This document shows positions 25,681-34,836 of a stretch of 64,000 nucleotides of DNA, in pieces; the first letter of the stretch is position 1, and every line of letters starts with the position of its first letter. Source of the DNA: Hydrogenovibrio sp. JE_KL2 (lineage in GTDB: Bacteria > Pseudomonadota > Gammaproteobacteria > Thiomicrospirales > Thiomicrospiraceae). Below the pieces are notes generated by a model that worked only from the letters and a program-made list of their open reading frames with translations, did not search any database and had not been told where the DNA came from. The stretch lies in the NCBI RefSeq assembly GCF_009296185.1, contig NZ_WBJR01000004.1:186001-250000 (forward strand), read 5' to 3'. The translations under genes and the position numbers were made by a program.

Positions 25681-26982
25681 ATGTCTCATACGAATACACC
25701 CCATGTCTTGATTCTAGGTGGCAATTTTGCCGGACTTGGTTCTGCTCAGGCAGTTCGAAAATATGCTGGTAAAGATGTCAATATCACGGTGATAGACCGC
25801 AAAAACTATCTGCTTTATGTTCCCAACATTTCGACTGAAATTTTCGAGTCTGATCATCCTGAACTCGAAAAAAACCTGACGATGGATCTACCCTCGACCC
25901 TTGCCAAAGACAATGTGAATTTTATCCAAGGCGAAGTGACCGGCATAGACGTCAACCGTCAGCGAGTGAAGTTTAACCCCGCCGAACGCCCGGGAGCCGA
26001 ACCACAAACCATCGAATATGATTTTCTGGTCGTTTCGGTCGGTTGCGAACTGGCCTATGAAGATATTGAAGGATTCGCCGAATACGGTGACACGGTTTCG
26101 GACTTTTATCACGCAAAAAAACTATTCAAAAAACTAACCGAAGACTATCATGGCGGCAACATTGTGGTCGGCTCGGCACTGTTCAAACAGGGAGACGGCG
26201 CGATTGGTCTGCAACCTTATCCCGGCGGTTCTATTCCAAGTGCCAAAGCTGCCTGTGAAGGCCCTCCTGTCGAAGTTTCGTTATCCTTGGCCAACTGGCT
26301 TAACCAGCATGGTAAGGGCGGACCGGACGATATCACCATCACCACGCCAGCTGAAATGATTGCAGAAGACGCCGGTGAAGACGTCGTTACCCAACTACTG
26401 GAAGCCGCATCAAGCATGGGATTCAAATATGTCAACAATACCGGTGACATCAAACGATTGACTGAACACACCATTGAGTATGAAAACGGCCAAGTCATTA
26501 ATGCGGAAATCAAAATCCTTTTCCCCAACTGGAAAGCCTATGACTTTTTGAAAAATCTGCCCATTGCCGACAATGAAGGATTTATTGTCACTGACCTCTA
26601 TATGAGAAACCCGACTTATCGAAACGTTTTTGCCGCAGGTGACTGTGCAGCGGTAACGGTTCCGAAACTCGGCGCTATCGGACATCAGGAGTGTGACATC
26701 GTCGGCAGACAAATCGCTAAAGACCTTCACCAATTGTCAGCGGAAAAAGCCGATGTCTCTTTGCAACCTGTGGTTTTCTGTATCGGCGATATGGGGGATG
26801 GAAAAGCTTTCTACATCCATTCCAATTCTTGGTTTGGCGGACCGGAGCAGAAACTGGTGATGGGACATGTGCCGCATTTTCTCAAAATGCAGTACAAACG
26901 TATGTTCATGAACAACGACGGAAAAGTGCCGCCTTGGGGCTTGGATGTTGCGGAAGTATTGGCTGAAAAAATTGCTGTTTAG
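25681..26982 (+). CDS. Sulfide:quinone-oxidoreductase-like FAD flavoprotein
   Basis: A 433-residue two-dinucleotide-binding-domain flavoprotein. The FAD loop is LILGGNFAGLGSAQAVRKY at 10-28, and the second FAD contact is NVFAAGDCAAVTVPK near 316. C122 (VSVGCEL) and C192 (AACEGPPVEVS) sit where SQR and flavocytochrome c proteins carry redox cysteines; C338 and C367 are further candidates for the third. The family oxidises sulfide and passes electrons to quinone at the membrane. The partner here is likely the bd oxidase encoded immediately downstream. GGAGG lies 6-7 nt before the ATG. The SQR subtype is uncertain, and NDH-2-like activity is a weaker alternative. Confidence 0.78.
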   Translation: MSHTNTPHVLILGGNFAGLGSAQAVRKYAGKDVNITVIDRKNYLLYVPNISTEIFESDHPELEKNLTMDLPSTLAKDNVNFIQGEVTGIDVNRQRVKFNPAERPGAEPQTIEYDFLVVSVGCELAYEDIEGFAEYGDTVSDFYHAKKLFKKLTEDYHGGNIVVGSALFKQGDGAIGLQPYPGGSIPSAKAACEGPPVEVSLSLANWLNQHGKGGPDDITITTPAEMIAEDAGEDVVTQLLEAASSMGFKYVNNTGDIKRLTEHTIEYENGQVINAEIKILFPNWKAYDFLKNLPIADNEGFIVTDLYMRNPTYRNVFAAGDCAAVTVPKLGAIGHQECDIVGRQIAKDLHQLSAEKADVSLQPVVFCIGDMGDGKAFYIHSNSWFGGPEQKLVMGHVPHFLKMQYKRMFMNNDGKVPPWGLDVAEVLAEKIAV

Positions 26983-27067
26983 CGGCTTTGTCTGCCAAAA
27001 CTTTTCTGCTAGGCTAATGTGCTAACGCTGTGTAACCTTTAACATCCGAACACTTAGCCGATGCCAT

Positions 27068-27096
27068 TTGCCCCCACTATGTCATAGTAGGGGCAA
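27068..27096. other. Hairpin between the SQR-like gene and cydA
   Basis: TTGCCCCCACTAT, loop GTC, ATAGTAGGGGCAA: a 13-bp stem with one mismatch, ending 37 nt before the cydA start. No T-run follows, so it is more likely an mRNA processing or stability element, or an operator, than a terminator. Confidence 0.65.
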
Positions 27097-27133
27097 GACT
27101 GGAAGGCTTCGTAAAACAAGAGGAGAGCCATAA

Positions 27134-28483
27134 GTGACGATGGAAAGTTTACTTGATCCTACTCTGTTGGCTCGTGCTCAATTCGCTTTTACGATTGCCT
27201 TCCATATCATTTTTCCTGCCCTTTCCATCGGCCTAGGAAGCTATCTGCTCGTCCTAGAAGGACTGGCATTATGGAAAAAGAATCCCGTTTATTTCGCCCT
27301 TTTCGACTATTGGAAACGCATTTTTGCGGTGACCTTCGTACTCGGCACCGTCACAGGACTCACCATGTCGTTTCAGTTCGGTACCAATTGGAGCGTGTTT
27401 GCCGAAAAGACAGGCCCTATCCTTGGCCCGCTAATCGCCTACGAAACCCAAACTGCATTTTTTCTGGAAGCGATTTTTCTTAGCGTTTTATTGTTTGGGC
27501 GAAAACGCGTCAGTCCAAAAATTCATTTATTCGCAACCGCTATGGTTGCGTTGGGTTCGCTGATTTCCGCCTTTTGGATACTCACCACCAACTCTTGGAT
27601 GCAAACCCCCGCAGGATTTAGCATCAATGCCGCAGGGCAATTTGTTCCGGCCGATTGGTGGCAAATCATTTTCAACCCTTCCATGCCTTACCGTTTCGTA
27701 CACATGGTTTTGGCAGCTTTCCTATCCACCGCTTTCTTTGTTGGCGGTGTGGGTGCCTGGCAATTATTGAAAGATGCCAATCACCCCGTAGCACGAAAAA
27801 TGTTTTCCATGTCAATGTGGATGATTCTGTTCACTGCTCCACTGCAAATCATTGCCGGCGACCAGCAAGGGCTTAATACTGAGCAATATCAACCTGCTAA
27901 AATCGCTGCCATAGAAGGTCATTACCAAGCGCAAAAAGGCGCACCTTTAATTCTCTTCGGTCTGCCTGACGACAAAGATCAGACCGTCAAATATGCCGTT
28001 GAAATCCCCAAACTTGGTTCATTAATCCTGACTCATTCTTTAAACGGAAAGGTTGACGGGCTAGATGAATTTCCCGCTGACAAACGACCACCGACTCCTA
28101 TTGTATTCTGGTCATTCAGAATCATGGTCGGGCTAGGATTTTTGATGCTGGGATTGGCACTCTGGGGACTTTGGGCACGCAAAAAACATCATTTCTACGA
28201 CAACAAAAGATTGTTAAAACTCAGTGTTCTGATGGCTCCAACGGGCTTAATGGCGATTTTGGCTGGCTGGGTAACCACTGAAGTCGGCCGCCAACCTTAC
28301 TTGGTGTACGGCCATCTGCTGACCTCAGAATCCGTTTCTAAAACACCTGTGGCTTTTCTCACAACCTCCTTTACTGCCTATGTCATCAGTTACATTGCAA
28401 TCCTACTTTTTGCGGTTTACTTCATGTTCAAACTACTGAAAAAACTTCCTGATACGCAAGAGGTATCTCATGACTATTATTGA
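27134..28483 (+). CDS. cydA: Cytochrome bd-type quinol oxidase subunit I (short Q-loop, CIO-like)
   Basis: A 449-residue haem-bearing subunit that oxidises quinol and reduces oxygen to water. Haem ligands and proton-path residues are recognisable: H24 in IAFHIIFPALSIG, H190 in MPYRFVHMVLAAF, E104 and E112 in YETQTAFFLEAIF, and R329 and M331 in FWSFRIMVGLG. The region between about 241 and 325 is short, with GLNTEQYQPAKIAAIEGHY, as in cyanide-insensitive (Cio/CydA short Q-loop) enzymes. The start is GTG at 27134, supported by GGAG 8 nt upstream; an ATG two codons later is less well spaced. It overlaps cydB by 14 bp. This oxidase type tolerates sulfide, which fits the upstream SQR-like gene. 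Confidence 0.93.
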   Translation: MTMESLLDPTLLARAQFAFTIAFHIIFPALSIGLGSYLLVLEGLALWKKNPVYFALFDYWKRIFAVTFVLGTVTGLTMSFQFGTNWSVFAEKTGPILGPLIAYETQTAFFLEAIFLSVLLFGRKRVSPKIHLFATAMVALGSLISAFWILTTNSWMQTPAGFSINAAGQFVPADWWQIIFNPSMPYRFVHMVLAAFLSTAFFVGGVGAWQLLKDANHPVARKMFSMSMWMILFTAPLQIIAGDQQGLNTEQYQPAKIAAIEGHYQAQKGAPLILFGLPDDKDQTVKYAVEIPKLGSLILTHSLNGKVDGLDEFPADKRPPTPIVFWSFRIMVGLGFLMLGLALWGLWARKKHHFYDNKRLLKLSVLMAPTGLMAILAGWVTTEVGRQPYLVYGHLLTSESVSKTPVAFLTTSFTAYVISYIAILLFAVYFMFKLLKKLPDTQEVSHDYY

Positions 28484-29468
28484 TATCTGGATCGGTATAC
28501 TGGCGTTCTCCATTTTCCTCTATGTCGTACTGGATGGATTTGATTTAGGCGTCGGAATTTTATTTCCAATGACTAAAAATGCCGCCCAACGTGATGAGAT
28601 GATTGCCAGCATCGCCCCTGTTTGGGACGGTAACGAGACCTGGCTAATTTTTACCGGTGTCTGCCTATTTGGGGTGTTTCCGAAAGCCTACGCGATTTTA
28701 TTATCCGCATTATATTTACCCGTTATTGCCATGCTCATCGGACTGGTTTTTCGAGGCGTTGCTTTTGAGTTTCGCCAAGCAGACGGACACTGGAAAACCT
28801 TTTGGGATGCAGGTTTTCATATCGGTTCGGTGGTGGTTGGTTTTATGCAGGGGGTCATCCTGGGTAGCTTGATTCAAGGGTTACCAATAGCTGACGGACA
28901 CTATGCCGGAACTGCTTTTGGCTGGATAACGCCTTTTTCGCTCATGACGGGGTTAGGTGTTGTCACCGGCTATGCCTTGATGGGAGCCGCTTGGCTATGG
29001 ATTAAAACGCATAATGAGATTCACGACATGGCCGAAACCGCAGTCAAAGTCTCTTTGACCTTGACCTTCTTTTCGCTTGGAATCATTAGCCTATGGACAC
29101 CTTTTCTCAACCCCGATTATCTCCACAAATGGTTTGACTCATCGACCATCAGCAACCATTTGATGCTGGGAATTCCTGTGCTGTCGGTTTTATCGGCATT
29201 GCTAATTCTCTATGGTCTGAATAAGTCGCGTACCGCTTTGCCGTTTTTCGGTTCAATCCTATTGTTTGCCTCCGGATATATTGGGGTTCTTTACAATCTC
29301 TACCCGCATATCATTCCACCCAATTTAACTTTTGCCGATGCCGCGTCACCTGAAAGCAGTTTAACGTTTCTGCTACCGGGAACGCTGGTATTACTACCCC
29401 TAGTCTTGGGCTACTTTATTTACAGCCACTGGGTGTTCAGAGGTAAAGTCACTACCCTGCATGACTAA
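28470..29468 (+). CDS. cydB: Cytochrome bd-type quinol oxidase subunit II
   Basis: A 332-residue membrane subunit with eight predicted helices. It starts with the typical LYVVLDGFDLGVGILFP and contains SIAPVWDGNETWLIFTG and ALYLPVIAMLIGLVFRGVAFEFR. It overlaps cydA by 14 bp, which implies translational coupling. Its stop codon is followed with no gap by a copy of the 19-mer repeat. No cydX-like small ORF was seen downstream. Confidence 0.96.
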   Translation: MTIIDIWIGILAFSIFLYVVLDGFDLGVGILFPMTKNAAQRDEMIASIAPVWDGNETWLIFTGVCLFGVFPKAYAILLSALYLPVIAMLIGLVFRGVAFEFRQADGHWKTFWDAGFHIGSVVVGFMQGVILGSLIQGLPIADGHYAGTAFGWITPFSLMTGLGVVTGYALMGAAWLWIKTHNEIHDMAETAVKVSLTLTFFSLGIISLWTPFLNPDYLHKWFDSSTISNHLMLGIPVLSVLSALLILYGLNKSRTALPFFGSILLFASGYIGVLYNLYPHIIPPNLTFADAASPESSLTFLLPGTLVLLPLVLGYFIYSHWVFRGKVTTLHD

Positions 29469-29486
29469 CCCAACCTGGTAGATTTT
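29469..29486 (+). repeat. 19-mer family repeat, copy 6 (T variant)
   Basis: CCCAACCTGGTAGATTTT begins at the base after the cydB stop codon. Confidence 0.9.
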
Positions 29487-29574
29487 CCCTTTCATTTCCG
29501 CAAATCGCTTCACAAGATATATTTCGTTCCCATTCTTTGCTATGCTAATGGCACGATTCTTTGAAGGGATGGTT

Positions 29575-31719
29575 ATGAAGTCGAAAAGTCTATACATTGC
29601 TTCCCGCGAGCGTCATGCCGGGAGTTTAGCGATTTCTTTCGGATTGATGACCTTGCTCCACCAAAAATTCGAAAAAGTGGCTTTTTTCCGCCCGGTGGTG
29701 GAAGAGACACAAGACGCCGACTGCCTCTTTATGCAATCCGTCTTTGACCTCCCGCAATCAATGGATGAAATGGTCGGTTTCACGCTTGATAAAGTGATTC
29801 GGCTATTGAGCGAAGGTCATAAACACGAACTGTACGAAAAGCTCATCGCTCAGTACCAAAAACTGTTGCAACAATACGACTTTGTTTTGGTACAAGGCAT
29901 GGAATTGAGCCGAATGGCTTCAACGATCGACTTCGACCTGAACCTGAACCTTTCCAAACACTTCAACGCGCCTTTTGTGCCGGTGCTCAACGGCAAAGAC
30001 AAAACCCTGCAAGAGGTCGAAAGCGACATAGAGATGGAAATCCATGCAGCCCATGATGAAGGCATCACGCCATTTGCCGTCTTTGCCAACCAAGTGAAAC
30101 ACTCTGAAGATGCTGAGGCGAAAAAGATATTTAGTTGCGACAGCCCGCAACGCCTCACCAGAAACGGTGAGGACTCACTCATCTTCTATTTACCTTACCT
30201 TCCGGACTTGGACACCCCCACCGTCAAGGAGACTTACGAGGCGTTGAACGGTCGCTTATTGCTCAACGACAAAGTGCCATTGACCCGTCTTGTGAAACGC
30301 CCGGTGGTGGCCGCGATGACGGCAGAAAATTATCTAAGCCGTGTTCAAGAAGGCGATTTGATTATCGTTCCCGGTGACCGGACAGATATTTTAACGGTGT
30401 CGGTCATGAGTCTGTACTCAAGAAGCTTGCCGAATATCTCCGGTATTATGTTGACTGGTGGGTTAATCCCATCGCCGATCATCATGGCGCTGCTATCCGG
30501 TTATCGCGGGTTGGAAATCCCGTTGATTTCGGTAGCCACCGACACTTACCCAACGGCGATGAAAGCCCATGAGGTACGCGCACGACTTTATGCGGATAAC
30601 GAACAAAAGAACCATTTGGTGCTGAGTCTATTCGACCAATACGTTCACAAGGATTGTCTGTTGGAGAAGTTTGTACAACCGACTGCAGATGTCACCACGC
30701 CGATGATGTTTGAGTACCGTTTGTTTGAAAAGGCGAAGCAATCTTTACAAACCATCGTACTCCCCGAAGCGAATGATGAACGCATACTCAAAGCTTGCGA
30801 GATTTTGCTTCAACGTAAGGTGGTACGCCCGGTGTTACTCGGTAAACCTGAAGAAATCCATTACCACTGCAATCTGCTCGGTATCAATCTGGACGGCGTG
30901 GAAATCATCGACCACGAAGAAAGCGAATGGAAATCCGAGTTCATCCAAACCCTTTATGAGCTGCGTAAACACAAGGGCATGACCCTTGATTTAGCAAGAG
31001 ACTCCATCAGTCACGTCAGCTACTTTGCGACCATGATGGTACATCTCGGCTATGCCGATGGCATGGTTTCCGGTGCGACCCATACCACCGCCGATACGGT
31101 ACGCCCGGCGCTACAGATTATCAAAACCAAACCCGGAACCGCTTTGGTTTCGAGTGTGTTTTTTATGTGCTTTGATACACGTGTATTGGTGTATGGTGAT
31201 TGCGCCGTTAACCAACACCCGGATGCCGACCAACTGGCGGAAATCGCCATCAGTTCGGCAGACACAGCCGCTCGCTTCGACATTCAACCCAAAGTCGCTC
31301 TCCTGTCATATTCTACTGGCGACTCAGGACAAGGTGACGAGGTGGACAAAGTTCGCCAAGCCGCCAAAATGGCAAAGCAGAGACGACCAGACCTGACGCT
31401 TGAAGGCCCACTACAGTATGATGCCGCCATCGACCCAGAGGTCGCCCGTCAAAAAATGCCTGACAGCGATGTGGCCGGGCAAGCAACAGTATTTATCTTT
31501 CCAGACTTGAACACTGGAAACAACACCTACAAAGCGGTGCAAAGAGCATCAGGTGCGATTGCTATCGGTCCGGTATTACAAGGACTGAACAAACCCGTTA
31601 ATGATTTAAGTCGTGGTTGCACGGTGGATGACGTGGTCAACACCGTCGCTATCACGGCCATTCAAGCCCAACAAATGCATGCACAACAGGAGATGCCTCA
31701 TGAAGATACTGGTGCTTAA
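29575..31719 (+). CDS. pta: Phosphate acetyltransferase (long, three-domain type)
   Basis: A 714-residue enzyme interconverting acetyl-CoA and acetyl phosphate. The N-terminal AAA_26-like domain (about 1-200) opens with KSKSLYIASRERHAGS. The DRTGG domain is in the middle (about 210-330) and the catalytic PTA_PTB domain in the last ~330 residues, with TIVLPEANDERILKAC and GYADGMVSGATHTTADTVRPALQIIKT. The start at 29575 has AAGGGA 5 nt upstream; an in-frame ATG 11 codons earlier lacks one. It overlaps ackA by 20 bp. Together they form the acetate kinase route. Confidence 0.95.
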   Translation: MKSKSLYIASRERHAGSLAISFGLMTLLHQKFEKVAFFRPVVEETQDADCLFMQSVFDLPQSMDEMVGFTLDKVIRLLSEGHKHELYEKLIAQYQKLLQQYDFVLVQGMELSRMASTIDFDLNLNLSKHFNAPFVPVLNGKDKTLQEVESDIEMEIHAAHDEGITPFAVFANQVKHSEDAEAKKIFSCDSPQRLTRNGEDSLIFYLPYLPDLDTPTVKETYEALNGRLLLNDKVPLTRLVKRPVVAAMTAENYLSRVQEGDLIIVPGDRTDILTVSVMSLYSRSLPNISGIMLTGGLIPSPIIMALLSGYRGLEIPLISVATDTYPTAMKAHEVRARLYADNEQKNHLVLSLFDQYVHKDCLLEKFVQPTADVTTPMMFEYRLFEKAKQSLQTIVLPEANDERILKACEILLQRKVVRPVLLGKPEEIHYHCNLLGINLDGVEIIDHEESEWKSEFIQTLYELRKHKGMTLDLARDSISHVSYFATMMVHLGYADGMVSGATHTTADTVRPALQIIKTKPGTALVSSVFFMCFDTRVLVYGDCAVNQHPDADQLAEIAISSADTAARFDIQPKVALLSYSTGDSGQGDEVDKVRQAAKMAKQRRPDLTLEGPLQYDAAIDPEVARQKMPDSDVAGQATVFIFPDLNTGNNTYKAVQRASGAIAIGPVLQGLNKPVNDLSRGCTVDDVVNTVAITAIQAQQMHAQQEMPHEDTGA

Positions 31720-32863
31720 CGCGGGGAGTTCCTCTCTCAAATACAGCCTGTATATCGGCGCAGACACCCATCTGGCATTGCACGGCAATATCGATAATCT
31801 GACTGAAGACCCAGAACAAGAGCTGGGCAAGAAAACCCACGAAGAAGCGCTACTGGAAGTCGAGGCGAAGCTTAAATCCGCCGGCTACTGTGAGCATTTG
31901 GGAGACTGTGATGTCATCGGGCATCGAGTGGTACAAGGAGGCGAAGCCTTCCATGAAGCGACCATTATTGATAAAGAAGTGATAGAAACGCTGGAGGAGT
32001 TGTGTCAATTGGCGCCTTTACACAACCCCATCAACCTGATTCCGATTTACCATATTACCGAACGTTTCCCGAACCTGACGCAGGTAGCGGTTTTTGATAC
32101 ATCCTTTCACCTGACAATGCCGGATTACGCCTACCGCTATGCCATTCCGAATGAGTTGTATCACGAACATCACATCCGCCGTTACGGTTTTCACGGCACC
32201 TCTCATTTACATATCGCCAAGCAGCTTGCCGAAACACTGGAAATGGATTTGGAGAGCGTCAGCTTAATCTCCATGCACCTTGGCAATGGCGCCAGCGCTT
32301 GTGCGATTGAGTACGGCGAAAGTATCGACACCAGTATGGGCTTCACGCCACTGGAAGGACTGATTATGGGTACTCGATCCGGTAACTGTGATCCGGCGAT
32401 TCCCTTGTACTTGATTCGGGAATTAGGTTACACCGCCGATGAAGCTGATTATCTGCTCAATCATGAAAGCGGCTTGAAAGGACTTTGCGGCATCGGTGAT
32501 ATGCGCAGCTTGGTGGAAGCTGCCGCATCCGGTCACCATGAAGCCGAGGTCGCTTTGGATATGTTTACCTACCGCCTGAACAAGGTGGTGGGCAGTTATC
32601 TTGCGGTGATGGATGAAGTCGATGCCTTGGTCTTCACCGGCGGCATTGGGGAAAACTCAGCGTTGGTTCGCGAACGTGTTTTAGATGGTTTCTCTACCCG
32701 TTTCGGCATTGAAATCGACTATGCCGCCAATGAGGAAGTGGATGGCATTTCTTTGATTACGACCGAAAACAGTGAGATCGCTGTTTGGGTGATTCCGACA
32801 GATGAAGAGTTGGAAATCGCTCAACAGGTCATCGAGACTTTAATCCCGGATATTGTTGACTGA
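31700..32863 (+). CDS. ackA: Acetate kinase
   Basis: A 387-residue ASKHA-fold kinase that makes ATP and acetate from acetyl phosphate, or the reverse. Signatures are MKILVLNAGSSSLKYSLY at the start, HRVVQGGEAF, FDTSFHLTMPDYAYRYAIP, RRYGFHGTSHLHIAKQ, SISMHLGNGASACAI-like SLISMHLGNGASACAI, and DALVFTGGIGENSALVRERV. The correct start is ATG 31700, with AGGAG 7 nt upstream, inside the end of pta. The ORF reads 29 codons further upstream only because it runs through pta in another frame. Confidence 0.97.
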   Translation: MKILVLNAGSSSLKYSLYIGADTHLALHGNIDNLTEDPEQELGKKTHEEALLEVEAKLKSAGYCEHLGDCDVIGHRVVQGGEAFHEATIIDKEVIETLEELCQLAPLHNPINLIPIYHITERFPNLTQVAVFDTSFHLTMPDYAYRYAIPNELYHEHHIRRYGFHGTSHLHIAKQLAETLEMDLESVSLISMHLGNGASACAIEYGESIDTSMGFTPLEGLIMGTRSGNCDPAIPLYLIRELGYTADEADYLLNHESGLKGLCGIGDMRSLVEAAASGHHEAEVALDMFTYRLNKVVGSYLAVMDEVDALVFTGGIGENSALVRERVLDGFSTRFGIEIDYAANEEVDGISLITTENSEIAVWVIPTDEELEIAQQVIETLIPDIVD

Positions 32864-32876
32864 TGACAGGCGTGCT

Positions 32877-33293
32877 TTAGGTATTGTTGTAGCCTAGCAC
32901 TTTGACAAACTCATCGATATGGAACTCATATCGATCTTTTAGCCCTTTGCGATCATCGAAAATCTCGTGATTGTTGTCTACCAACAAGAAAAAAGACAAA
33001 TCCAAATGCCCCGCGCTCAAGCTTGGCAATAGCTGCATCAGATTTTGCACATCCGCTTGGGTTAGGAAAACCTCTGCCTTCAAGAGTTTGCTCGCGGCAT
33101 CCAACTCACCACGCCCTAAAATATCTGAACGGCTGTTCTTTACCTGAATCACCAAATGAAAATTCTGTATTTCATCAAAGCGCTCTTGCGGTGACACCAC
33201 GCGCCCTGAAAACTCTAGAATACGTTCTACGCCAAGTGTATCGAAAGTTTCAAAAAACTCTCCCGCACCCACAACCAATTCAAATCTAAGCAT
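32877..33293 (-). CDS. Unknown soluble protein in the amrBA operon, 138 aa
   Basis: I do not recognise this protein. It has no signal peptide or membrane helix, and a mixed alpha/beta composition (LRFELVVGAGEFFETFDTLGVERILEFSGRVV at the start and DRYEFHIDEFVKVLGY at the end). It begins 15 bp after amrA, with a strong ribosome site (GGGAGGT) 6-7 nt before the ATG, so it is very probably translated and cotranscribed as the third gene of amrB-amrA-X. It ends 13 bp from the convergent ackA stop. The context suggests a role tied to AMMECR1/MEMO1 proteins, which is inference only. Confidence 0.75.
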   Translation of the reverse strand: MLRFELVVGAGEFFETFDTLGVERILEFSGRVVSPQERFDEIQNFHLVIQVKNSRSDILGRGELDAASKLLKAEVFLTQADVQNLMQLLPSLSAGHLDLSFFLLVDNNHEIFDDRKGLKDRYEFHIDEFVKVLGYNNT

Positions 33294-33308
33294 CCTTACC
33301 TCCCTAAA

Positions 33309-33878
33309 TCAGTCTATATCGCCCCAAAAAGCTTCATACGCCTGTACATGATAACGCTCACAGCGCATATTTTCGCTCCATTGAGTCATCCCCGCCTTGA
33401 GCATGAGATTATCGACAAATGCATTCTTGTCAGGCAACTGTTTCCAAACCGAGGGCAAATAGGTCGCACGATGGCGTTCATCTGAAATCACCAATCCATC
33501 CTCAAAAGGTGTCAGTTGTGCCAGTAGTGCTTCTTTGCTACTACAGCCCGCGATGATTTCCGGCGCCGTCAAAATCGAAACTTCTATATCAATCTCTTCC
33601 ACTTCACTTTCCGTCAATGGCGGAAACCTTGGGTCTTGAAAAGCCGCTTTATAAGCATTGTTGGCAATATCCTGCATCAGAGGCAAATGCGCTTGCAAGC
33701 TCCCTATACAGCCGCGAAGCTGCTTATTGATCGTCAAGGTAACAAAGCAGGCACCTAATTGATTCAGAGCCTCGTCGTCGCTCATCACTTCTGGTGGCGT
33801 TACCCCTTTGAGTCCATCCAAAATCGTCTGTTTAACAAGAGAAAACACTTCACTTTTCTGGTCGGTATTCAATTTCAT
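33309..33878 (-). CDS. amrA: AMMECR1-domain protein AmrA
   Basis: A 189-residue protein of the AMMECR1 family, with the conserved LRGCIGSLQAHLPLMQDIANNAYKAAFQDPRFPPLTESEVEEIDIEVSIL region, here split as LRGCIGSLQA and FQDPRFPPLT. The family is widespread and its biochemical role is not settled. In bacteria it commonly sits with a MEMO1-family gene and a PflA-like radical-SAM gene, as here. AAGG lies 6 nt before the ATG. It starts 30 bp after amrB. Confidence 0.92.
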   Translation of the reverse strand: MKLNTDQKSEVFSLVKQTILDGLKGVTPPEVMSDDEALNQLGACFVTLTINKQLRGCIGSLQAHLPLMQDIANNAYKAAFQDPRFPPLTESEVEEIDIEVSILTAPEIIAGCSSKEALLAQLTPFEDGLVISDERHRATYLPSVWKQLPDKNAFVDNLMLKAGMTQWSENMRCERYHVQAYEAFWGDID

Positions 33879-33908
33879 AGCACACCTTTGCTCGTCGCTA
33901 AAATTCGA

Positions 33909-34721
33909 TTATTGCAATTCATACATCGCCCAAGTGCCATAGCCGACAACCCGGTCTTTGGTTCCGGCAGTATCCCCGGAATTGATTAACGCGATTTGCT
34001 CAATCATCATCGGGTGATCTCGCATCACGCCGAGAACCCCTTGGATTCCCTTATAACCACAAGCCATTTCACCGTTCAAGGCTTGCCAATTTCCCTGACG
34101 AATTGCCTTGGCGGTTTCTCCATCCAGTTTTTGCGCTTCTTCATATGGACGAAAATGGCTCAAGTCACTACTAATAACGAAATACACGCCCTCTTCATTC
34201 CATAAATGCTGAATAACATCCAGCACCTCGGAAGCAGTGACTTGGCCGTTCAACAAAGGCAAAACCTTAACACCCGGCAACAGGTTTTTGATAAACGGGA
34301 AATGCACTTCAAGACTATGCTCCGGCGCATTCGCCATATCGGAAACCCCCACCTGCGAACAAGCTTCAATCAACTTGTCTCGTAACTGAACATCAACTTG
34401 CAAATTCCCCAAAGGCGTGGCGACCTCATCCGCACTGATGGTGGCAACCCCAACAAAAGACACTCGATGAGCAGGCCCCATAACAACAACGGTTTTGATT
34501 TGAGAAGAACTGTCTTGCCATAGCCGATAGCCTTTGGCAGCCGCTTCGCCAGAATAGACATAGCCGGCATGCGGCACAATCAAGACTCTAGGAACCGGCT
34601 TGATGGAAGGTTTGGCGAGTTTCTCATTTCGAGGCATCCACTGAGAAAACACAGCCTTGATCGTTTGAGGATCATCTGGATAAAACGCGCCTGCTACCGC
34701 CGTTGGTCTAACATGACTCAT
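33909..34721 (-). CDS. amrB: MEMO1-family protein AmrB
   Basis: A 270-residue MEMO1-like protein related in fold to extradiol dioxygenases. Landmarks are RPTAVAGAFYPDDPQTIK at the N terminus, VPHAGYVYSGEAAAKGYR, VVMGPAHRVSFVGVA, PEHSLEVHFPFIKNLLPG and SSDLSHFRPYEEAQKLD. The His residues in PHAGY, PEHSLEVH and DLSHF are those used for metal binding in the family. It is first in the minus-strand operon amrB-amrA-unknown and divergent from amrS across 115 bp. Confidence 0.93.
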   Translation of the reverse strand: MSHVRPTAVAGAFYPDDPQTIKAVFSQWMPRNEKLAKPSIKPVPRVLIVPHAGYVYSGEAAAKGYRLWQDSSSQIKTVVVMGPAHRVSFVGVATISADEVATPLGNLQVDVQLRDKLIEACSQVGVSDMANAPEHSLEVHFPFIKNLLPGVKVLPLLNGQVTASEVLDVIQHLWNEEGVYFVISSDLSHFRPYEEAQKLDGETAKAIRQGNWQALNGEMACGYKGIQGVLGVMRDHPMMIEQIALINSGDTAGTKDRVVGYGTWAMYELQ

Positions 34722-34836
34722 ATCACAACTCTCTTGTCGGCTTTGCCGATGTCATGACTCATTGAACCCAACACCTTGAATTCGTCGTTTTCATTAATAT
34801 ATATACGAATAAGTCATCAAGATTCAAGACAAAACA

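Noticed and set aside
26983-27133. FNR or ArcA site before cydA
   Set aside because: No TTGAT-N4-ATCAA or similar motif was found; only a hairpin is present.
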